A DNA stretch of 5,499 nucleotides, from the NCBI GenBank assembly GCA_016794945.1, contig JAEUIX010000027.1, positions 1 to 5,499 on the forward strand, written 5' to 3'. The notes below the pieces were generated by a model, which did no database searches, was not told the origin of the DNA, and saw nothing but the letters and a program-made list of their open reading frames with translations. Position 1 is the first letter of the stretch; each line of letters begins with the position of its first letter. Source of the stretch: Phycisphaerae bacterium (GTDB lineage: Bacteria; Planctomycetota; Phycisphaerae; Phycisphaerales; UBA1924). The position numbers and the translations under genes were made by a program. Of this stretch, positions 1 through 4,985 are shown one piece after another.

Positions 1-70
1 CCATGGCGGACTCCGCGGCGAACAGGGGCAGCAGGGTGATCAGCGACAGCAGTGCGAGGGCTCGTGTCAT
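1..70 (-). CDS. N-terminal fragment of a secreted protein (signal peptide only)
   Basis: Read on the minus strand from an ATG at 70-68, the frame stays open for 23 codons to the left edge. The peptide starts MTRALALLSLITLLPLF and continues AAESAM. It has one early Arg (residue 3), a hydrophobic core of about 14 residues rich in Leu and Ala (4-17), and small residues at 18-19, so it reads as a Sec signal peptide. Cleavage could follow Ala18 (Leu at -3), but the exact site is unclear. The mature protein lies outside the window, so its function cannot be given. The gene diverges from metF across a 184-base gap holding a palindrome and a hairpin. No clear Shine-Dalgarno site is seen. The start is chosen because the signal peptide begins exactly there. 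Confidence 0.7.
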   Translation of the reverse strand, partial: MTRALALLSLITLLPLFAAESAM

Positions 71-115
71 GCCGCCAGCGTAGGGAAGGCGGGGCGGGAT
101 TCCAGGCGTCAGCAA

Positions 116-139
116 TGGCACGGGTTGCCCCGTTTGCCA
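116..139 (-). other. GNRA-capped hairpin in the divergent intergenic region
   Basis: On the minus strand this reads TGGCA, AA, CGGG, GCAA, CCCG, TGCCA. TGGCA pairs with TGCCA (5 bp) and CGGG with CCCG (4 bp). A two-base AA bulge lies on one side, and the tetraloop is GCAA, a GNRA type. It lies 46 bases upstream of the minus-strand start codon, so it could be a structured element in that gene's leader. No T-run follows in either direction, so it is not an intrinsic terminator. It abuts the candidate minus-strand -10 at 139-144. If that promoter is used, transcription would begin inside the hairpin and the RNA form would not be complete. Confidence 0.4.
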
Positions 140-144
140 GAATA
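139..144 (-). promoter_or_regulatory. Candidate -10 element of the minus-strand secreted-protein gene
   Basis: On the minus strand the bases read TATTCT followed by G, matching TATAAT at 4 of 6 positions. No good -35 hexamer is present 16-18 bases upstream; the palindrome at 153-166 occupies that place instead. This would suit a promoter controlled or activated by a protein bound there, but that is inference. The predicted start near 132 would give a leader of about 60 bases. Confidence 0.25.
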
Positions 145-176
145 TTGATCCATTCATCCGGATGAACGGGTAGACT
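145..176 (+). promoter_or_regulatory. metF: Candidate metF promoter
   Basis: TTGATC at 145-150 resembles a -35 box, and TAGACT at 171-176 resembles a -10 box (4 of 6). The spacing is 20 bases, longer than the usual 16-18, and the palindrome 153-166 sits entirely between the boxes. This is either a weak or regulated promoter, or only the -10 is real. A start near 183 would leave a leader of about 70 bases before metF. I see no convincing SAM riboswitch in that leader: it is short and has no extended helix set. Confidence 0.3.
150..169. promoter_or_regulatory. Palindromic operator candidate between divergent genes
   Basis: TTCATCCGGATGAA at 153-166 is a perfect 14-base palindrome. The symmetry extends to 150-169 with a single mismatched pair (152/167). 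There is no loop, so it is a DNA dyad suited to a dimeric regulator rather than an RNA hairpin. It lies between the candidate -35 and -10 of the metF promoter and in the upstream part of the opposite candidate promoter. One bound protein could therefore act on both genes. Which regulator family binds it cannot be told from the window. A link to methionine control is suggested only by the neighbour metF. Confidence 0.45.
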
Positions 177-254
177 GAAGGCGGTTGGGAAGGGTCGTCC
201 CGCGCGTCGATATCCCACCGTCGGGCGCGCTGCGCCGTCCTGCCGGGCACACCC

Positions 255-1190
255 ATGCACATCCGCGACATCTTCGCCCAGCACGCGACGACCTTCTCGT
301 TCGAGTTCTTCCCGCCCAAGACGCCGGAAGCGGCCGAGTCGCTGTACACGTCGATCACGGAACTGGAGAGCCTCAAGCCGTCGTTCGTGTCGGTGACGTA
401 CGGGGCGGGCGGTTCGACGCGGGAACTGACGCACGACCTGGTGGTGCGACTCAAGGCTCAGACGAGGCTGGACCCGGTGCCGCACCTGACGTGCGTGTGC
501 CACACGGCCGAGCAGATCCGATCGATCCTGGAGCGGTACGCCGGCGCGGGGATCGGGAACATCCTGGCCCTGGGCGGCGACGTGCCCAAGGCGCTGGCGG
601 ATCACGACCGGTCGAAGGACGCGTACCGGTACGCCGCGGACCTTGTCCGGGCGATCCGGGCGTTCAACGAGAGCCGCAAACACCCCGACCCACGCGGCTT
701 CGGCGTGTGCGTGGCGGGCTACCCCGAGGGGCACCCCGCGACGCCCAACCGCGTGAAGGAGATGGACTACCTCAAGGCGAAGGTGGACGCCGGGGCGGAC
801 TGGATCTGCACGCAGCTGTTCTTCGACAACAAGGACTTCTTCGACTTCCGCGACCGGTGCGAGATCGCCGGGATCAAGGTGCCGATCGTCGCGGGGATCA
901 TGCCGGTGTCGAGCGTCAAGGGCATGCTGTCGATGGCGGACATGGCGCTGGGGTGCCGGTTCCCCGCGCCGCTGCTGCGTGCGATCAACCGGACCGACGG
1001 CGACCCGGATCGCGTCCGGCGCGTGGGCGTGCAGTGGGCGACGCAGCAGTGCCGCGAACTGCTGGACCAAGAGGTCCGGGGCATTCACTTCTACACGCTG
1101 AACCGGTCGACGGCGACGCGGGAAGTGTTCCTGAACCTTGGGGTGACCGACACGCTGACGCTGCTGCACGCCAAGCCCGTGATCTCGTGA
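255..1190 (+). CDS. metF: 5,10-methylenetetrahydrofolate reductase
   Basis: This 311-residue cytoplasmic flavoenzyme reduces 5,10-methylene-THF to 5-methyl-THF, the methyl donor for methionine synthesis. The length fits a bacterial catalytic-domain-only MetF (E. coli 296 residues), without the eukaryotic SAM-binding regulatory domain. Family motifs occur in order: FEFFPPK (16-22) with the catalytic Glu17 (E. coli Glu28), VTYGAGGSTRE (47-57), PHLTC with His77 (E. coli His88), ILALGGD (103-109) with Asp109 (E. coli Asp120), YPEGHP (156-161), TQLFFD (186-191) with Gln187, and FYTLNR (279-284) near the C-terminus. The odd point is Gly107, where E. coli has the FAD-site Arg118. A stretch of about 15 extra residues lies between Asp109 and Tyr156. 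The ATG at 255 places the FEFFPPK motif at the usual distance. No good Shine-Dalgarno site precedes it. The stop codon is 6 bases from that of the convergent downstream gene. Confidence 0.95.
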   Translation: MHIRDIFAQHATTFSFEFFPPKTPEAAESLYTSITELESLKPSFVSVTYGAGGSTRELTHDLVVRLKAQTRLDPVPHLTCVCHTAEQIRSILERYAGAGIGNILALGGDVPKALADHDRSKDAYRYAADLVRAIRAFNESRKHPDPRGFGVCVAGYPEGHPATPNRVKEMDYLKAKVDAGADWICTQLFFDNKDFFDFRDRCEIAGIKVPIVAGIMPVSSVKGMLSMADMALGCRFPAPLLRAINRTDGDPDRVRRVGVQWATQQCRELLDQEVRGIHFYTLNRSTATREVFLNLGVTDTLTLLHAKPVIS

Positions 1191-1196
1191 GGGCGA

Positions 1197-1871
1197 TCAG
1201 GCCCCCGAGGCGGCGCGCACCAGCCGGCGGAAGAGTTCGGCGCCGAGGCGGGTGTCGGCCGTGCGTTCGGGGTGCCACTGGACGCCGAGGTAGAACGGGC
1301 GGTCGGGATCGGAGACAGCCTCGATCACGCCGTCGTCGCTGGTGGCGATGATGCGCAGGCGGCCGGCGTCGGCAACGGCCTGGTGGTGGTTGCTGGCGAC
1401 GGACCCCGGTTCCAGTCCCGACCCCGGCGCCGGGACGACCGGGTGGGCGAAGTCCTTGCGGTGGCGGTCGGCGGTGGCCAGAGTGTCGGGCAGGTGCTGG
1501 TTCAGCTGCCCGCCTGCGTGCAGCGACATCAGCTGCATGCCCAGGCAGATGCCCAGGGCGGCGCGCTGGCGGGACCGATCGAGCGCCCGCAGCATCGCCA
1601 GTTCGAACTCCTGGCGCACGGGGTGCATCGGCTCGGCGGCCGGGTGGGTCGGCGCTCCGAAATCCTCGGTGCGAGGGTCCTGTCCGCCGGTGAGGACGAC
1701 GCCGTCGCAGCGGTCGACGTAGTCCGCGGCGGCGGCGGGAACCGGCGGCAGCAGCACCGCCAGACCGCCGGCGTCGTGCACCGCCTGGAAGTACGCGCCG
1801 GCACCGACCGCTCGGAGCTTGCCGTCGGGCGTCTGGACCACGTCGCACGTGATGCCGATCAGCGGTCGCAC
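1197..1871 (-). CDS. Class I glutamine amidotransferase, peptidase C26 (PuuD-like) family
   Basis: A 224-residue cytoplasmic protein of the gamma-glutamyl-GABA hydrolase family, which cleaves gamma-glutamyl amide bonds. In PuuD this is the last step of putrescine breakdown. The start MRPLIGITCD is typical of the family. The nucleophile elbow is GICLGMQ (107-113) with catalytic Cys109. GGQLNQHL (120-127), SNHHQAV (160-166) and QWHPE (198-202), with His200 and Glu202 completing the triad, all match C26 members. The glycine-rich LTGGQDP (60-66) is the likely oxyanion region. Oddity: Leu110 follows the Cys where C26 enzymes usually have Arg (ICRG); ICLG is more typical of GuaA or CarA domains. 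No other polyamine gene is nearby, so the substrate is uncertain and no symbol is given. The start is GTG, chosen because the IGIT strand needs it. The gene diverges from the DUF4340 gene across 45 bases and converges on metF. Confidence 0.87.
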   Translation of the reverse strand: MRPLIGITCDVVQTPDGKLRAVGAGAYFQAVHDAGGLAVLLPPVPAAAADYVDRCDGVVLTGGQDPRTEDFGAPTHPAAEPMHPVRQEFELAMLRALDRSRQRAALGICLGMQLMSLHAGGQLNQHLPDTLATADRHRKDFAHPVVPAPGSGLEPGSVASNHHQAVADAGRLRIIATSDDGVIEAVSDPDRPFYLGVQWHPERTADTRLGAELFRRLVRAASGA

Positions 1872-1903
1872 CGCCCGACGGTAGCACGGCGCGGCCGCCG
1901 GTC

Positions 1904-1909
1904 GATACT
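1904..1909 (+). promoter_or_regulatory. Candidate -10 of the DUF4340 gene, implying a near-leaderless transcript
   Basis: GATACT at 1904-1909, followed by G, matches TATAAT at 4 of 6 positions. A start 7-8 bases downstream would fall on the ATG at 1917, giving an mRNA with almost no leader. This agrees with the lack of any Shine-Dalgarno site before that ATG. The whole divergent gap, 1872-1916, is 45 bases, and no good -35 hexamer is visible in it. Confidence 0.3.
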
Positions 1910-1916
1910 GTTCGGC

Positions 1917-3398
1917 ATGTCGTCACGCACCGTCGTCGTCGCGCTGGTCGCGGCCATCCTGCTGGCTGCGGCGGCCATGCTCGTGATCTCGTTGCCCAAG
2001 GGGGGCGGAGCGGCGCCGAGCGTGCCGGTTGGGGACCGGGTGCTGGACGCCGACGTCGGGGCGGTGGTCAGGGTGGAACTGACCAGCGGGGGCCGTACGG
2101 ACGTGATCCGGGCGGGCCGCACGCCGGGGACGTGGGACCTGGTGCCGGCGGGCCTGAGCGACGACCGGGCCTGGGCCCTGGACGCGGGCCGGGTGCGAGA
2201 GCTGCTGCGCGTGATCGGCGAGCTTCGGTGTTCGGCGGCTCCGTCGGGGGAGGCGAAGATCGAGGCGGGCGGGTCGGCGTTGAAGCTGTCGTACGGCGAT
2301 GGATCGACGGCGGAGATCAGGCTGTCGCCGCGCGTGCTGGCGGGGCAGGGGCTGCTGGCGGTTCGGGGGCGCACGGCCCCGGGCGTCTCGCAGCCGGTCG
2401 AGCGGCTGGCGCTGGTGCCGGACCAGTTGCACGCGCTGCTGTCGGGCCAGGGGGCGCGGGCGTGGCGCGAGCGGCTGGTGCTCGCGGGCGCGACGGCGTC
2501 GGCGGCGCGGGTGCGGCTGATCAACCGGACGGGCAGCGTGGCGCTGTCCAGGGTGGCGGGAAGGTGGGCGGTGACCGAGCCGGTGGGCGCTCCGGCCGAT
2601 CCGCAGGCGGTGGCAAGGTTGCTGGCGACGCTGGAGGGGATTCAGGCGGCCCGGTTCTACGACGAGGCGCTGCCCGATACGTCGACAGGGCTGGATCAGC
2701 CGGCGGCACGCCTGATCGTGGAACTGGAGTGGCGCGACGCCCAGGGCAGGCCGGTGGCGGTGTCGCGCGACCTGTCGATCGGCGGTCCGGCCGACGCGGG
2801 GGGGCGCAACCTGTTCGCGGCGGTGGACGAGGGCGGCGGGCAGCGAACGCTCCTGGCGGTCGATGCCGCCGCGCTGTCGAAGATCTCGCTGGATCCCGGC
2901 GTCTACGTGACCCGTCCGGCGACGGCGCTGAGCGCGCTGGACATCGGTGCGGTGACGGTCGCGACGACGGGGGGCTCGTCGCCGACGGTGCAGCGGGGAT
3001 GGCGGCGATCGCCGGATGGATGGGTGGAGGTGCTTGCCGACGGGCGAACGATGCTGCTGCAGTCGCAGCAGGCCGCGGAGATCAACGGACTGGTGGCGTA
3101 CCTGACGGCCCAGGCGCCGTCGGCGGTGCGGCTGGACGCGGTGCCGAACGTCGAGCCGCTGGCGACGATCCGCCTGGCCAACGCGCAGGGCGAGCCGCTG
3201 GAGGAGATCGAAGTGCTGGCGGTGACCGAGCCGTCGGCGGCTCCGCTGGTGCTGCGCTCGGGACGGGTGAGCCGGTTGTACGGCGCACCGCCGGCGCTGC
3301 TGGAAACCATGCTCGGCGAGCGCCTGCCCAAGGCCAGGGCGGGACCGTCGCCGGCCGGCAGTGGCGGGGCGGGCCCGGCCAAGGACATCAACAAGTAG
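1917..3398 (+). CDS. Membrane-anchored DUF4340 repeat protein
   Basis: 493 residues. An N-terminal hydrophobic segment (about 6-26, rich in Val, Ala, Leu and Ile) with Arg4 before it looks like a signal anchor, leaving the rest outside the cytoplasmic membrane. The exported part carries repeated units of the DUF4340 type: a beta strand (VVRVELTSGG, 50-59), then a W-containing strand (GTWDLVP, 71-77), then a helix (GRVRELLRVI, 91-100). The pattern recurs as ARVRLINRTG (197-206), GRWAVTEP (215-222), ADPQAVARLLATLEGI (227-242), and less clearly near the C-terminus (VEPLATIRLANAQG, 412-425; VSRLYGAP, 451-458). The last 20 residues are a Gly/Pro/Ala-rich tail. DUF4340 proteins often sit beside GldG/ABC-transporter genes; none is here. 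Its biochemical role is unknown. The ATG at 1917 is chosen because the membrane segment follows at once. The frame stays open far upstream, but only as antisense of the neighbouring amidotransferase gene. Confidence 0.75.
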   Translation: MSSRTVVVALVAAILLAAAAMLVISLPKGGGAAPSVPVGDRVLDADVGAVVRVELTSGGRTDVIRAGRTPGTWDLVPAGLSDDRAWALDAGRVRELLRVIGELRCSAAPSGEAKIEAGGSALKLSYGDGSTAEIRLSPRVLAGQGLLAVRGRTAPGVSQPVERLALVPDQLHALLSGQGARAWRERLVLAGATASAARVRLINRTGSVALSRVAGRWAVTEPVGAPADPQAVARLLATLEGIQAARFYDEALPDTSTGLDQPAARLIVELEWRDAQGRPVAVSRDLSIGGPADAGGRNLFAAVDEGGGQRTLLAVDAAALSKISLDPGVYVTRPATALSALDIGAVTVATTGGSSPTVQRGWRRSPDGWVEVLADGRTMLLQSQQAAEINGLVAYLTAQAPSAVRLDAVPNVEPLATIRLANAQGEPLEEIEVLAVTEPSAAPLVLRSGRVSRLYGAPPALLETMLGERLPKARAGPSPAGSGGAGPAKDINK

Positions 3399-3420
3399 TG
3401 AAGAGAGCGCCGAGGGCGGG

Positions 3421-3449
3421 ATGACAATGGGGCGCAGGGGTCGTAGAGT
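3421..3449 (+). promoter_or_regulatory. Sigma70-like promoter of the tRNA-Val gene
   Basis: ATGACA at 3421-3426 matches the -35 consensus at 5 of 6 positions. TAGAGT at 3444-3449 matches the -10 consensus at 4 of 6. The spacer is exactly 17 bases. The predicted start, about 3456, lies a few bases before the mature tRNA, giving a very short 5' leader for RNase P to remove. This is the best promoter match in the window. Confidence 0.5.
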
Positions 3450-3458
3450 TGGCCCGTC

Positions 3459-3532
3459 GGGCGCATAGCTCAGTTGGCTAGAGCACAGTCCTCACACGAC
3501 TGGGGTCACAGGTTCAAGTCCTGTTGCGCCCA
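3459..3532 (+). tRNA. tRNA-Val (anticodon CAC)
   Basis: 74 bases fold into a complete cloverleaf. The acceptor stem pairs GGGCGCA with TGCGCCC (7 bp). The D stem is GCTC/GAGC with loop AGTTGGCTA, which contains the GG pair. The anticodon stem is CAGTC/GACTG around loop CTCACAC. The variable loop is GGGTC. The T stem is ACAGG/CCTGT with loop TTCAAGT. The discriminator is A. The anticodon CAC at 3493-3495 reads GUG (valine), the favoured kind of codon in this GC-rich DNA. The 3' CCA is not encoded (TTG follows), so it must be added by the CCA-adding enzyme. All stems pair perfectly and no intron is present. The gene appears monocistronic, between its own promoter and a terminator. Confidence 0.97.
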
Positions 3533-3543
3533 TTGACGCAGGC

Positions 3544-3581
3544 CGGGCCGCGGAATTCCCTCCGCGGTCCGCTTCGTTTTT
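3544..3581 (+). terminator. Rho-independent terminator after tRNA-Val
   Basis: CGGGCCGCGG (3544-3553) pairs with CCGCGGTCCG (3562-3571) as a 10-bp stem with one G-T wobble, around the loop AATTCCCT. After five bases a run of five T follows (3577-3581). It begins 12 bases after the tRNA and most likely ends that transcript, separating it from the oxidoreductase gene. The short gap between stem and T-run makes it somewhat weaker than ideal. Confidence 0.75.
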
Positions 3582-3587
3582 GGGCGG

Positions 3588-3615
3588 TTGCACGGGCGGG
3601 TGCGGGCGGTATGCT
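3588..3615 (+). promoter_or_regulatory. Candidate promoter of the oxidoreductase-apbE operon
   Basis: TATGCT at 3610-3615 (4 of 6, followed by G) lies 16 bases after TTGCAC at 3588-3593 (3 of 6). It sits just behind the tRNA terminator and would start transcription near 3622, giving a leader of about 20 bases that contains the GGAG ribosome binding site. The position is good but the -35 match is weak. Confidence 0.4.
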
Positions 3616-3629
3616 GCCGGTTCACCCCC

Positions 3630-3633
3630 GGAG
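3630..3633 (+). promoter_or_regulatory. Ribosome binding site that fixes the oxidoreductase start
   Basis: GGAG at 3630-3633 ends 8 bases before the ATG at 3642. It is the clearest Shine-Dalgarno site in the window and supports 3642 rather than the in-frame upstream start at 3588, which would lie on the candidate -35 and add residues before the Tat signal. Confidence 0.7.
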
Positions 3634-3641
3634 AAACCGCC

Positions 3642-4985
3642 ATGGCGACCGAACCGACGAACATCGCCCCGACCCAGACGCCCTACGAGTCGTCGCGTCG
3701 CGGCTTCCTGGTGCAGTCGGCGGGTCTGCTCGGCGCGGCGGCGCTGCTGCAAGGGTGCCAGACCGGCGGCCTGTCGCTGGGGCCGGTTCCCGTGGCCAAG
3801 CCGCACGACCCGGTGGGGCCTGACGAACCGATCCGCATGGCGGTGATCGGGACCGGCGGCATGGGCACGGGGCACTGCGACGCGTTCTGCGCCATCCACG
3901 AGAAGGGCAGGGAGAAGGTGCGGATCGTGGCGCTGTCGGACGTGTGCGACAGCCACCTGGACCGGGCGCACAAGAAGGTGACGGCCAAGCAGCCGGGCGT
4001 GGAGGTGGGGCGGTACCGGAACTACAAGGAGCTGCTGGCGCGCCCGGATATCCACGGCGTGCTGATCGCGTCGCCGGAGCACTGGCACGCGCAGATGGCC
4101 ATCGACGCGGTGGCGGCGGGCAAGGACGTGTACTGCGAGAAGCCGATGACGCTGCGCCTGCCCGAGGCGCTGCGGGTGCGGGAGGTGGTGCTGGCGAATC
4201 CGAGCGTCGTGTTCCAGGTGGGCACGCAGATGATGCAGCTGCCGCGGTACCACGAGGCGCGGAAGCTGATCAAGTCGGGGGCGATCGGCAAGGCGGTGTG
4301 GAGCCAGACGTCGTACTGCCGCAACAGCAAGGACGGGGAGTGGAACTACTACGGGCTGGACCAGAACTGGAAGCCCGGGGTGAACCTGGACTGGGACGCG
4401 TGGTGCGGCCCGTCGGGCCCGGCGAAGTGGGACCCGCTGGTGTTCGCGCGCTGGCGGCGGTACAGCCGGTACTCGACGGGGATCATCGGCGACCTGCTGG
4501 TGCACGTGATGACGCCGCTGATGCTGGCGCTGGACATGGGCTGGCCGACCCGGGTGACGGCGATCGGCGCCCGGATGGTCGACAAGGCGATGGACAACCA
4601 CGACCAGATCAACATCACGGTGGAGTTCGAGGGCGAGCACATCATGCAGGTGGTGGGCTCGACGGCCAACGAGGTGGGCCTGGAGACGATGATCCGCGGG
4701 CACAAGGGGAACATCTACCTGGGCGGGAACAACTGCGTGGTGCGGCCCGAGCGCATCTACGCCGAGGAACTCGACGAGAAGACGATCAAGTGCGACGACA
4801 TCGGCAACGATCAGGACGTGCACCGGCTCGCCTGGCTGCGCTGCATCCGCACGCGCGAGCGGCCGCCGGCGGACGTGGACCTTTCGACGAAGGTCATGGT
4901 GGTGGTGGACCTGGCGACGCGCTCGGCGTGGGAGGGCCGGTCGATGCGGTTCGATCCCAAGACCATGACGAGCGGCCCGGCATGA
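3642..4985 (+). CDS. Tat-exported Gfo/Idh/MocA family oxidoreductase, probable lipoprotein
   Basis: 447 residues of an NAD(P)-dependent oxidoreductase family that mostly acts on sugars, inositols and their derivatives; the substrate here is unknown. The N-terminus has a twin-arginine signal, SRRGFL (18-23), a hydrophobic segment (24-37), and Cys39 in LLQGC, which fits a lipobox. It is probably folded with its cofactor, exported by Tat and anchored by lipid. The Rossmann fold starts at AVIGTGGMG (67-75). CEKPMT (165-170) supplies the family's catalytic Lys167. GDLLVH (283-288) supplies Asp284 and His288 in the DxxxH spacing, so the Lys/Asp/His catalytic set looks intact. WNYYGLDQNWKPG and the tryptophan-rich stretch to about residue 272 resemble secreted planctomycete members. 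The ATG at 3642 follows a good GGAG. The stop codon overlaps the apbE start by four bases (ATGA), implying one operon with coupled translation. Confidence 0.92.
   Translation: MATEPTNIAPTQTPYESSRRGFLVQSAGLLGAAALLQGCQTGGLSLGPVPVAKPHDPVGPDEPIRMAVIGTGGMGTGHCDAFCAIHEKGREKVRIVALSDVCDSHLDRAHKKVTAKQPGVEVGRYRNYKELLARPDIHGVLIASPEHWHAQMAIDAVAAGKDVYCEKPMTLRLPEALRVREVVLANPSVVFQVGTQMMQLPRYHEARKLIKSGAIGKAVWSQTSYCRNSKDGEWNYYGLDQNWKPGVNLDWDAWCGPSGPAKWDPLVFARWRRYSRYSTGIIGDLLVHVMTPLMLALDMGWPTRVTAIGARMVDKAMDNHDQINITVEFEGEHIMQVVGSTANEVGLETMIRGHKGNIYLGGNNCVVRPERIYAEELDEKTIKCDDIGNDQDVHRLAWLRCIRTRERPPADVDLSTKVMVVVDLATRSAWEGRSMRFDPKTMTSGPA

Noticed and set aside
177..254. SAM or cobalamin riboswitch in the metF leader
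   Set aside because: The stretch is too short and shows no recognisable set of conserved helices or core motifs of those classes.
1191..1204. Possible terminator hairpin between metF and the amidotransferase gene
   Set aside because: The stem is only 4 bp and there is no T-run on either strand.
185..1351. Plus-strand open frame of 388 codons overlapping metF in another frame
   Set aside because: The product is Arg/Gly/Pro-rich low-complexity sequence, while the metF frame carries all conserved motifs. It is a GC-driven shadow.
1272..1916. In-frame upstream extension of the DUF4340 reading frame by 215 codons
   Set aside because: It is antisense to the well-supported C26 amidotransferase and has no family motifs. 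The membrane anchor directly after the ATG at 1917 marks the real start.
2132..3424. Long plus-strand frame (430 codons) inside the DUF4340 gene
   Set aside because: It is almost entirely Gly, Arg and Ala, a frame-shifted shadow of the DUF4340 gene with no membrane segment or motif.
3588..3641. Upstream start adding 18 residues to the oxidoreductase
   Set aside because: It has no ribosome site, overlaps the candidate promoter, and would push the twin-arginine motif further inward. The GGAG at 3630 supports 3642.
3492..4823. Minus-strand open frame of 443 codons opposite the oxidoreductase
   Set aside because: Its product is a His/Arg/Val/Pro-rich sequence without domain motifs, it reads through the tRNA complement and terminator, and it exists because high GC removes stop codons opposite a real gene.
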